Below are positions 21,530 through 32,204 of a stretch of 64,000 bases of DNA, piece by piece (position 1 is the first letter of the stretch; the number at the start of each line of letters is the position of its first letter). Below the pieces are notes generated by a model that saw only the letters and a program-made list of their open reading frames with translations, was not told where the DNA came from and did no database searches. Source of the DNA: Mimachlamys varia (Eukaryota > Mollusca > Bivalvia > Pectinida > Pectinidae); NCBI GenBank assembly GCA_947623455.1, contig OX392538.1, positions 2,790,001-2,854,000 of the forward strand, in the 5' to 3' direction. Both the position numbers and the translations under genes were made by a program.

Positions 21530-22920
21530 ACAGCAAAAAATACATAAAATAAATGTAGCTAAACAAAGACACAGAGACACAAATTTTAAAAAATTCTCTG
21601 TAATCGAGTTCCTAGACCAATTTTGTCACTGTAACGTCCTTTCTTGAATGAATCCAATTTTATGGCGTTATTAGCAGTAATGGTATTGTTTAAGACGTGA
21701 GCTGCACTATAGTCCACTACACTGACAGTATCAGTAACCCTCGGGTGGGAATTTCAAGTCATTTCTCAGCGTATTAACACTTGTTTTCCAATGAAATATT
21801 CATGCATCCTGTTTCAAATTACGCATGCGCAATCTAATCAATGTCATTATTTCTCTTGTCAAGCAAATGAACAACGTTGTTGCTACATGTAAAAGTACAG
21901 ATGACCACTTCCTATTTTCTATATACACTGTTTTATCGTAACTTCTTGACTGATCTGTTTTTTTTAACATTTTACTTTTGAAACGGTGAAGTACATAATG
22001 GAAAACTTTTTGTGATTTTCTGATACTTCGCTTGTCATTAAATTAATTGCGAAGGACTACAGATGATCACTACTCGCTTGTCCGACCCGGTAACTGAGTA
22101 CATATCATGCGAACTTACTGTTCTAAAAACGTGTTTGCCTTGATACATGTACCATCCACCAAACAATGAACTATCATATATGATCAGGATTTCAATGACA
22201 AGTTAATTTAACAGGAGGTGTTTTTTCTAAAAGAAGATTTTAAACCGATTAAATCATAATTTTAGATTTACTGATTTATCACCGTTTCGATTAGAGTACG
22301 GCTGAACTTGACGACGATCCGGTTATAGCGATACTAGATCCACACGAAGCCACATTTAGACAAGAGTCAGCGATCGGCTTGGTCGTTACGGAAGCCATGC
22401 CGAGGCACATTTAGACAAGAGTGCCTCCACCCACAGAAGTTATTGCCCCTTGTTGAGCTCTCCCCTTCTGTCGGGAATATAAGAAGAATCTAATTCTAGT
22501 CACCTCGGATAAACAGGTTATTACAGCAGGAGATAAGCTCGAATAGCGAATACCTATTTAGATAACTGTTAGAATCGAAGGAGGGAAGGCAAATTTGTCA
22601 GCATGGTGGTTACATATTATCAAAGCGAAATTATTTTTGCATGTGATCGTTCTATAGATAAAACACATTGCGTTGCCCTTATATCTGTGAAACTCACTCG
22701 TATACGTATATTTATGGGCCCGCCATGGAAGTCGACATGCACTTAATCAATACAGTTCGTGGGATTGCATTAACTAGACATTTTAACTAGATATAAGATG
22801 AATGTAATTTGCAGTGTACCAGGTGAGAAAAAATGTGCACGTTTAAAATATTTTTAAAACTTTCCACTTCAAAATTCATACATCACACAGAGATGAGAGA
22901 ATCTCGAACTTACAGAAATA
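21530..22920. other. No gene recognised
   Basis: AT-rich. A 16 bp direct repeat CACATTTAGACAAGAG occurs twice near 22,347 and 22,407. Nothing else supportable. Confidence 0.4.
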
Positions 22921-22927
22921 ATTTCCA

Positions 22928-23020
22928 AGCCGACAGGTGGTTGATTGGGTAAAGTCGTTAAAACTTTCGGCGTATCAGTGCCTCCTGTTCATGCAATCCG
23001 GATTCCACCGACGTAAGTTG
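22928..23020 (+). repeat. tRNA-like sequence, possible SINE head
   Basis: CCGACAGGTGGTTGATTGGG resembles a tRNA 5' end with an A box, and a weaker B-box-like GTTCATGCAATCC lies about 55 bases on, followed by GGATTCCACCGACG, which can pair back to the start. No A-rich or family tail was identified. It could be a decayed SINE or tRNA relic. Confidence 0.35.
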
Positions 23021-23024
23021 TCGT

Positions 23025-24055
23025 CTAGACGTCATAACTAGGTCATAAAGCTTGCTCACCGCCTTTTTACACATAAAAGTTGCTAAATGTATGTGTCAGG
23101 TGAAACCTTAGCATCCATTGGCTAAATCTTTGAAACCTTCGAAATCTTTTCCATTTTACCTAATCGCGCAGCAAAGATCGAAATGTTTCTAAACCATTCA
23201 GCGTCTCTGATATCCGGAAGTGACGTAGTTGACAACACCGTAAAATCCGTGTAATGAACAAAGTTAATTTCCCCTTCATTCCGCAGCATACAGGTTAGGT
23301 ATTTTCATCTAGGGTATTGTCCAAACATTTTGACTTCAACACCTTACTCAATGAAAACTGGTAAATGTTGAAGCAATATTGGATATAGCCCCGGACAAAA
23401 ATAGGCAATCGATCTGTAGAAATACTACCTACATGTACTGTTGACCCTAGTATATTTGGTAATATTTAATAAATGTGTTATCGTAACTTGTCTATAAATG
23501 GTGTCCCGGAATTTCATAGTGTTTTCATTCCAGCAATCATTTGAAAAACAAATTATCTTTTCTAAGCTGGTCTTCCGATCTATGATGTAATATGACAGAA
23601 GTGGCAATATGAATACAAATAAATCATCAAAAATCATTTCAAGCTCGAGTACATGCCGGGTTTTTTAAGACATTTTCGCGGCTTTTTGTGTATACAATTG
23701 TACACATATAATGATTGCGTAGTAGGTTAGCCATTTTCGCACGGCATATAGTGTTACATACGGTTATTGACTGTTCGGTTTGACACTGTCCATTTGACAT
23801 CGGTGATAGTTCGTTGTTCATGATAGTTCGTTTTGTATTGTGATCGTTCGTTTTGCATCCGAGTCGGTTAATTTTGTTTTAAGATGACTGTTCATTTAAA
23901 TAATTATCTTTATTTGTTTTGTATATTTAGATGAAATCAAATCGTCGTTTTTCAATATGTCTCCCTTGAATCAATTAAACCATTAAGTTGAGCGTTCGCC
24001 CATGCGAGGAAGGCTATGGGTTCCTTCCTAAGGCGGAGACATACCCGAGTCTCTA
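23025..24055. other. No gene recognised
   Basis: AT-rich; TCGTTCGTT-like short repeats near 23,815-23,855 only. Confidence 0.4.
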
Positions 24056-24057
24056 AC

Positions 24058-24140
24058 AATGCCCCTAGTTTTATCGATTTTGAGTTCGGATTATGGTTTT
24101 GTCGACGCTTTGGTATTCTCTGATTTTTGTTTATCAGTTA
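24058..24140 (+). mobile_element. 3' end of the RT retroelement tail
   Basis: CCCCTAGTTTTATCGATTTT, then GAGTTCGGATTATGG, then GACGCTTTGGTATTCTCTGA: the last ~80 bp of the family tail. It directly precedes the hammerhead repeat array. Confidence 0.75.
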
Positions 24141-24172
24141 AGGAGTTTTGTATTCCCACCCTTTGGTCCATA

Positions 24173-24216
24173 GCATCACTGAAGAATCCTAGGAGGACGA
24201 AACAAATGTATGGTGC
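24173..24216 (+). ncRNA. Type I hammerhead ribozyme, upstream copy
   Basis: GCATCA (24,173-24,178), CTGAAGA (24,179-24,185), stem II TCC/GGA with TAGGA loop, GAAA, short stem III AC/GT, cleavage expected after GTA at 24,210, then TGGTGC. Stem I still pairs, with one G-U wobble. The stem III loop is AAAT in place of palindromic AGCT, which would weaken dimer formation. The A10.1-C11.1 mismatch is shared with the 11.7 kb copy. Confidence 0.8.
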
Positions 24217-24552
24217 AGTTAAATAAATTTTTCGTCACACTGTATCTATTACTAAATGTAAAGGGTGCAGTATGTGTGTGCGTTTAGTCATCTTTAATTA
24301 TAGGGGGTGACAGACTCTGCTGGTAGATTTTATAGTTAACCGATGTTAGCTGGATCCTCCATAGCAACAGTTATCTCATTTGAGTAGTGGCACTGTACAT
24401 AATATACACTTGTACATAGTACACGATTTGAAGTTATACTGAGCTAACAAAATTTTACCTGTAGTTTCATAAGTTAAAGGGGTTTAACGCAGAGTGACCC
24501 TTCTGTTTCTTCATTAGTTTAGGAAGTTTGGATTCCCACCTTTTGGCCCCAA

Positions 24553-24596
24553 GCATCACTGAAGAGTCCTAGGAGGGCGAAGCAGCTGTATGATGC
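24553..24596 (+). ncRNA. Type I hammerhead ribozyme, downstream copy
   Basis: GCATCA (24,553-24,558), CTGAAGA (24,559-24,565), stem II GTCC/GGGC with the canonical G10.1-C11.1 pair, then GAAG in place of GAAA (A15.1 to G, leaving a G-U pair at the base of stem III), C-G, palindromic loop AGCT, GTA ending at 24,590, and TGATGC pairing perfectly with GCATCA. The A15.1 change probably lowers activity but pairing is kept. Confidence 0.8.
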
Positions 24597-24699
24597 AGTT
24601 TAATTCATCTTTGCGGCATACACTATATATTACTTCAATTAAAAGTTGCAGCAAATGTGTGTGTTACGTCATCTTTCAAAAGATATCAGATTAACGAAA

Positions 24700-26930
24700 C
24701 GACGCTCTTTTAAGGCTGTGTCTTTTTCATATTAGATGGCATCGCTCACACAGTGCAATATGTTTGTCATACTTCTCATCCAATATGTCATAAAAGTCGA
24801 CAATTTATGATATTTATTGTTTTATTGAAAAAATACCGCGTTGGTGGAACTAAGAACTCTTGTAAGAGTACGCTTGTAACACTGTACAACTACCCTAGTC
24901 TTACGATTATCATATTACCAACGACTTGCTATGCTTTTCTTCTAGTAAATAAAACTTAGCGATTTGTACTGTAATTGATGATCTCCGCTCGGAGAAGAGC
25001 AATAAATGTCACTGGGAATAGGAAAAAAGATAAATGGCCTTTCTAGAGTATTGCACTTCAAAACTTTCACAGCCTGGCTGACAATCTCCCATCTCTTACA
25101 CACCTCCTCTACCGATTCCTCAAAATCTCCGCCATCGGCACAATTTCACGACGTCTTTGAAAGCAGCAGTTCCGTTCGAATGTAATGAAAACTTTTATAT
25201 TGACATACAAGTAGATACATTTGAAGTCATGTTTCATGTTATACCCCACAGTAAAACCGAGCAGTTACCTCAGGCACGTGTCATGTTCTATTTTATAGCT
25301 GGCTTTACGTCTACCTCACTTTGCTACAAACCATACCGAAGTCCATTTATATCATATCCGTAGTAGGCCTAACACCATAAAGGGAGGGAAAGTGAGGGAG
25401 GGTAGTGAACAAATAATCGACACCAACGCTAGGGGCTGAGTAGGTTGATTTACGGTTAAGCGGTTTAATTTTACAAAAAATCTTTGCTCTTTGTCAGTGT
25501 CTGAGAGTCGATTTTTGTTTTGAAATTTAACCGCTTGACGTATGAAGCTGAAATTTGGCAATTATTTTTATAGTGCTTTTAGATGATTAATAACATAAGA
25601 AAATTGGAAAATTTAATTTTTATATATTTTTTTAATTATTCATATTTCGCTATATTATCTATGTATATGGCTATTCTCCTGCCCACAAGTGCCTGAGATA
25701 ACGAATTGGACTCCCAATTTATTATGCCAATTCACTGGAATAAAATTCATTATTGCTGATTTGAAATCAGCATAAGTCAGTTTTATTTCTTCCTATTTAA
25801 GGTTGAGTGCTGCATTATCAGCTTCGTCTTCATATTCGTAGTAAATAATATGTTAATATCGGATCTTTACAAGACGATGTTATTTTGTAAGATTTGAACC
25901 TTATCAGGTCATTGTGCAATGGTTATATTACATATATGTATATTAATACCTGATGATGTTAGATGTACAGATGACAGAGTCCCATCTCAGCGATGGAGTA
26001 TGTGTGCTCAAATATTGACCAATAAAGTAATAAATAAGAAACCCAGGACGTCGAATCCGGTCAGTACACTCCCAACGAAACAGATACGGGGGCCAGGAGT
26101 GCTGCTACATCGGAACGTGTCTCAATGTACTTAATTGGGAGTTTATGCATCAATGACCGCATTCAACAGAGCATGACGCAGACCGAACATATTGTACAAT
26201 GATATCAACAAAATTTGTATGCTTAACCAATTCCGAACCGGAAGTTATCGATCCCTAGCCACTTCCTGTCAAAACTGATGGATACGAGGACGGCCGAGGT
26301 CATCATATTTGGGATTGTTTCTTAAAGTACACAATAAATGATGTATTTTGTTCCGGCTGATATTGTAGAGAGATAGACACGCTAGCACGAAAGAAAGTTA
26401 ATCACAACAGTACTGACTTTACACAGACAGAATCGGCCAGGCCACTTGTTTTAACAATGATGTCGATTTACAGAGGTCAGGGGTCGGCGCCTGTGTACCA
26501 GAGATAGACAGCTATTCTATACGTTGTAATCACGGCATATAACTGTGACAGACCACGATATCTAACAGGCACGGGCCAGTATGGGAGAAATATATAAAAT
26601 ACGCATTAAAATAACGTCCCAGTGATATGTGTAACTGTCTAGTATGTTATAGTTGTATCTTGTCTTAAGATATTTCTCCTTTAAAATGACGAAGACATAC
26701 ATGTTGCGTCGTGCCAGTACCTTTATAATGAAGAGATTGATAATTTTCAAATAATTTAACATAATTCAATATACAATTCCATAAAATAAGACTCATGATT
26801 TTCGTGTTATTTCGGCATTTTTCCCAATTTACAAAAAATGTAAATCATGGCTAAGGGATAATGTATATGAGAGGATCGAGATTGACAGAAAAAATTAAAG
26901 TGAATGAAAAATACCGGCAACAGATCTGTA
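24700..26930. other. No gene recognised
   Basis: About 2.2 kb of AT-rich DNA. A small perfect hairpin GCTGATTTGAAATCAGC lies near 25,756. No coding or RNA gene seen. Confidence 0.5.
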
Positions 26931-26936
26931 TGTCAT

Positions 26937-28745
26937 GTTCAATAAACAGAACGCTACCGGCCACAAATCTTTATGAACATATTCAATAAACAGAACGATA
27001 CCGGCCACAAATCTTTATGAACACCCTCAATAAACAGAACGACACCGGCCACGAATCTTTATGAACATATTCAATAAACAGAACGATACCGGCCACGAAT
27101 CTTTATGAACACCCTCAATAAACAGAACGATACCGGCCACGAATCTTTATGAACACCCTCAATAAACAGAACGATACCGGCCATGAATCTTTATGAACAC
27201 CCTCAATAAACAGAACGATACCGGCCACGAATCTTTATGAACACCCTCAATAAACAGAACGATACCGGCCATGAATCTTTACGAACACCCTCAATAAACA
27301 GGACGAAAACGGCCACGAATCTTTATGAACACCCTCAATAAACAGAACGATACCGGCCACGAATCTTTATGAACACCCTCAATAAACAGGACGACACCGG
27401 CCATGAATCTTTATGAACACCCTCAATAAACAGAACGATACCGGCCATGAATCTTTATGAACACCCTCAATAAACAGGACGACACCGGCCATGAATCTTT
27501 ATGAACACCCTCAATAAACAGGACGACACCGGCCATGAATCTTTATGAACACCCTCAATAAACTGAACGATACCGGCCACGAATCTTTATGAACACCCCC
27601 AATAAACAGGACGACACCGGCCATGAATCTTTATGAACACCCTCAATAAACAGGACGACAACGGCCACGAATCTTTATGAACACCCTCAATAAACAGGAC
27701 GACAACGGCCACGAATCTTTATGAACACCCTCAATAAACAGATCGATACCGGCCACGAATCTTTATGAACACCCTCAATAAACAGAACGACACCGGCCAC
27801 GAATCTTTACAAACACCCTCAATAAACAGAACGACACCGGCCACGAATCTTTATGAACACCCTCAATAAATAGAACGATACCGGCCACGAATCTTTATGA
27901 ACACCCTCAATAAACAGGACGACAACGGCCACGAATCTTTATGAACACCCTCAATAAACAGGACGACAACGGCCACGAATCTTTACGAACACCCTCAATA
28001 AACAGATCGATACCGGCCACGAATCTTTATGAACACCCTCAATAAACAGAACGACACCGGCCACGAGTCTTTACGAACACCCTCAATAAACAGAACGACA
28101 CCGGCCACGAATCTTTACGAACACCCTCAATAAACAGAACGATACCGGCCACAAATCTTTATGAACATATTCAATAAACAGAACGACACCGGCCACGAAT
28201 CTTTACGAACACCCTCAATAAACAGAACGACACCGGCCATGAATCTTTATGAACACCCTCAATACACAGGACGATACCGGCCACGAATCTTTATGAACAC
28301 CCTCAATAAACAGAACGACACCGGCCACGAATCTTTACGAACACCATCAATAAACAGAACGATACCGGCCACGAATCTTTATGAACATCCTCAATAAACA
28401 GAACGACAACGGCCACGAATCTTTACGAACACCCTCAATAAACAGGACGACACCGGCCACGAATCTTTACGAACACCCTCAATAAACAGAACGACAACGG
28501 CCACGAATCTTTATGAACACCCTCAATAAACAGAACGACACCGGCCACGAATTTTTATGAACACCCTCAATAAACAGAACGACACCGGCCACGAATTTTT
28601 ATGAACACCCTCAATAAACAGGACGACAACGGCCACGAATCTTTATGAACACCCTCAATAAACAGAACGATACCGGCCACGAATCTTTATGAACACCCTC
28701 AATAAACAGAACGATACCGGCCACAAATCTTTATGAACACCCTCA
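26937..28745. repeat. 44 bp minisatellite, about 41 copies
   Basis: Consensus pieces AATAAACAGAACGATACCGG, CCACGAATCTTTATGAAC and ACCCTC. Units differ at a few fixed sites (GAACGATACC, GAACGACACC or GGACGACAAC; CACG or CATG; TTATG or TTACG). A rare variant with GATCGATACC occurs at 27,741 and 28,005, exactly six units (264 bp) apart, within matching six-unit blocks. Degenerate units trail to about 28,860. Short open frames in it arise because 44 is not divisible by three. Confidence 0.97.
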
Positions 28746-28859
28746 ATAATAAAACACATGAACATGTAAAAAAACCCAGAACAACATCGGCCGTGAAACT
28801 TCATAAATATATACAACAGACAGAATTAAGCACAATAAACAGAACGATACGCCAGAAAT

Positions 28860-30305
28860 TACTAAATAAAATTAACACTAAACCTCCAATCCTTTGCAAA
28901 AATGTCGTTTTGTATTCGTAGTCTTCAGGATTGAATTTGTCTAGGGAGTTCTTTATAATTTTTAAAACACTTTTCATTTCATGGAGGATAGTTATTATTT
29001 TGTTATCGCAAAAAGGTAAAAATAGATATCCCTTTGAGATCTTTTTAAAGAAATATCTCGAGCAATATTTTTTTAAGATAACAATGGCATACTGTTCCGA
29101 ACAAACGAGTTTTCTCTCGTTTTTTCGCTGTTCATAAGGTCTAATAGTTATACGTGGTGAGTTAATATTTTCTGCAAATTAACTTTCAATTGGGCAGAGG
29201 TTTATGGAGAAGAGTTGGAACTAATATAAAGCCAGAGTGTTTTACCAAACCTCTTGATAAATAACAAATTTTGAATTTTGGCAATTTTGAAGAGATTATA
29301 TGTTCTAAAACATCCGTACAAATCACCAGGTAGTGATCATAATTGGCAATCAATTCAAAAACCGAAAAGCAGACGACTGAAAAATATGGCCCAACCCTGA
29401 AAAAAAGTTACCTTTGTCAAAAAAGCCTACGCCAAATAATCGAACTAATACTCAAGGATTTAAAGTCCGATTGATCTGTAATACAATTTAAGAGTTTATT
29501 GCTTATTTAAATTAAATATTACATAAAACACAATTGTTTGGCTATAGCCATACAAACTGCGTAGCGATCAAATGGACTGGAGTCTGGTAAACACAAACAG
29601 CTGTTAGCCGCCTATATTTCTCTATGGTAGAAATAAATCATAATTTCCATGACCCACTTCACGATTTGCCGACAGCAGCGGACATTACAGTTGGCTGTGA
29701 TATGTTTATATTGCTCCGATGCAGATGGACGCTGTGTTTCCGTTAATTGCGTCAGTCAGAATTACTACATCTTGAGATACTTCCTGGCAATAGTTGACGT
29801 TGATGGCTGTCCGTTAGGCCATTTGTTACAAAACTAATACCCTCTGGAGAAATAATCAAATCGAGCGTTAGAGGAACCTCCGACCACAGTACCGTCCCCT
29901 ACGTCCGTCCTGATGTTAGCTTCTCCAATGAAATGTTGAATTCCGTTGTAGGTACAATATGACTGGATAACGTCCCGTACTATAAAAATACAGATATAAA
30001 AATCTTGATTGTTAGTGTGGCCGAGATTAGTTCAAACCCTAGTTCAAAGAAGGAAACATTCTGACGAAAACTGTGAAACTTTCAGAGTTTAAAATACTTT
30101 TCGATAGGGGTCGTTGTATAGGGTTGATATCCACATAATGACCAATTTGACGAGTATTTTCACTGTAATATCCAAATAATCAACGTTTTGCCGATGGCTC
30201 TGCTCAACCAAGCCTTTATTAAAACTTTTAACTTCCATTCTTGGTTAAATCAGGGCTTCATTCCTATTGCTACACTGCATACGCCATAAGTGGAAATAAC
30301 GGGAT
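28860..30305. other. No gene recognised
   Basis: AT-rich, with no repeat partner or coding motif seen. Confidence 0.45.
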
Positions 30306-30311
30306 GTCGAC

Positions 30312-30545
30312 TTGAACGATCTTTTGAGAAGTCTTGAGCACTCCCTCCTAAAAGGGTTTCGCCTATCAAAACATTTGATTTTTCCTCATACCAAACTGAA
30401 AGAACGCCTTCGATCTCACATTTTGAGAGTTTTCTTTTCTAAGAAAGGCGGACGACGGTACAAATATATGGTCGTGATCTATCTAACTTTTTGAAAAACA
30501 CAACAAAAGCCAAGATGAAATATACTGAGGAAGACAATCAAACTC
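30312..30545 (+). pseudogene. Reverse transcriptase relic, N-terminal/finger part
   Basis: A 60-codon frame includes LIFPHTKLKERLRSHILRVF and GRRYKYMVV; after a stop the next frame gives KTQQKPRWNIL where another frame reads KAKMKYTEED. These match the segment before the EFLVD and GTNCAP blocks of the family, as at 15.8 and 11.4 kb. The copy ends abruptly where the 145 bp tandem repeats begin at about 30,540. Confidence 0.65.
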
Positions 30546-31090
30546 AAACTTCATATAGTGCTTCCTAAACAAAAGTGCTTGCTTGGGTTTGCTTTTCAGG
30601 GTCGAAGGTCAAAGGTCAAGTCACTGTTGCAAAAAATAGAAAATCGGTTTCCGTGCGATAACTTCAGTTTCCTGGGGCCAATCAAACTGAAACTTCATAC
30701 GGTGCTTCCTTACCAAAAGTGGTCGCTTGGGATTACTTTTCAAGGTCAAAGGTCAAGGTCACTGTTGCTATAAATAGAAAATCACTTTTCTGGGCCAATC
30801 AAACTAAAATTTCAACCAGTGCTTCCTTACCAAAAGTGCTTGCTTGCGATTGGTTTTCACGGGCAAAGGTCAAAGGTCACTGTTTCTATAAATAGAAAAT
30901 ATTGTTTCCGTTCTATAACTTAGTTTTCTTGTGCAAATTAAACTCAACCTTCTTACAATGCTTCATTACCAAAAGTGTTTGCTTGGGATTGCTTTTCAGG
31001 GTCAAAGGTCAAAGGTCATGGTCACTGTTGCCATAAATAGAAAATTTGTGTGAGTGCAGTTACTACAGTTTCCTTAGGCCAATTAACCTT
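30545..31090. repeat. ~145 bp tandem-core repeat with AGGTCA direct repeats
   Basis: Four units with the order CAAACTNAAACTTCATA, TGCTTCCTTACCAAAAGTGC, TTGCTTGGGATTGCTTTTCA, AGGTCAAAGGTCA, CACTGTTGC and ATAAATAGAAAATC. The first two starts are 145 bp apart (30,548 and 30,693). It resembles the core of tandem-core elements at 34.6 and 43.8 kb, but I could not find its termini. Confidence 0.8.
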
Positions 31091-31094
31091 CATA

Positions 31095-32055
31095 CAATTC
31101 TTCATTAACAAAACAACATTCGGGTTACTTGTCATGCCGGCACCACAGTCCAATGTATGGTCGTCTTTTAACAAGGCTAATGCGACAAAATAGTACATTT
31201 GAATGCATACGCTATCCTGATGATTCTTTATTTCCCTGTACGCACTGACTGGTACTGGAGCTGATATTACCAGTTTAGAATTAGATGTCAGCATTCATGT
31301 GTACGAACATGATGCAATACCGAACAAGGAAAACACAAGTTGAATCACTCACTGTGCTTATTTCCGCCAAGGGGAAACAATTCTATCTTGAATGTTCTTC
31401 TCCCTTCTCTGAAAATGACGTTAGGGTGCAGCACCACTGCGGGTCGTGTTTACTCGACAATCAGACGGAATTGCTGTCAACATCTCCTAAAGCCTTAATG
31501 TCAACACGGGACTACATTTAGTATGCACGAGACATGTCTGGGAAGACCCTGCAGCATTATGGTGTATACCTCGTCACAATCAGCCTCCAGGAAGGGTTTG
31601 ACACGTTCCCTATATACATGTACCCATCTCAGACAGATTATCTATCAGTTTTATTTGTCTAAAAGAGGAATTTAAAACGGCAACCTCCTGGTTTACAGGT
31701 TGTAATCAATTAACTAATTGCTGTCCTTGATTGTGACATAATCGATGACGATAGTGCTGGAAAACATTCTCTATTCCAGCGGGTCGATTCCCAGCAGGAC
31801 TAAAGGCACGATAAAAACACCTAGCCATTACGATATACATGTATATTGGACGCAGAAATAGCCTGTGTTCAGTTTATCATAAATGCTCCCAATGACCGCT
31901 TAAATGATTGCTAATGACAAGACAACTTTACACTAAACAATCAGCCTCCTTTTTAGGCAAAAAATAATATTTCTAATATACAAAAATTCGATAAAGAAAA
32001 AGGAATGAAACAAATTTGTCAAACAGTTTTTGCTCGGATCAATACAATTGATCAT
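31095..32055. other. No gene recognised
   Basis: Two moderate open frames (31,022-31,294 minus; 31,285-31,521 plus) lack motifs; nothing else supportable. Confidence 0.4.
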
Positions 32056-32059
32056 CAAA

Positions 32060-32200
32060 TCCGAGAATACCGAAGCATCAATAAAACTATAATCCACAAT
32101 CATAGTCGATAAAACTGGGGGCAAAATATGAACAAAGAAATAGAAGAGAATACGGCTAGGTGTTCCTAAAGTGTTAGCGTTCTCTGGTCATGAAGACTCT
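32060..32200 (-). mobile_element. 3' tail of the RT retroelement, decayed
   Basis: Reading the minus strand: AACACCTAGCCGTATTCTCT, TTTGTTCATATTTTGCCCCC, AGTTTTATCGACTATG and CGGTATTCTC. Clearly the family tail, with many substitutions. Confidence 0.7.
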
Positions 32201-32204
32201 CGCT

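Larger units (their letters stand above)
24150..24690 (+). mobile_element. Retrozyme-like tandem: 380 bp unit bounded by two hammerheads
   Basis: Two type I hammerheads lie in direct orientation with their predicted cleavage sites at 24,210/24,211 and 24,590/24,591, so cleavage at both would release exactly 380 nt. The 3' flank of the second repeats the first part of the unit (TGATGCAGTTTAATTCAT, later GTGTTACGTCATCTTT near 24,662), and the 5' flank repeats its last part (GTATTCCCACC). About 1.4 units in all. No open reading frame. This matches published descriptions of metazoan retrozymes, small non-coding retroelements that give circular RNAs; activity here is inferred. Confidence 0.75.

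Noticed and set aside
28161..28397. Open frame through the 44 bp repeats
   Set aside because: It reads the same unit in all three frames in turn and is open only because a few unit variants lack stops.
26937..28745. CRISPR-like regular repeats
   Set aside because: Units are contiguous without unique spacers; this is a eukaryotic minisatellite.
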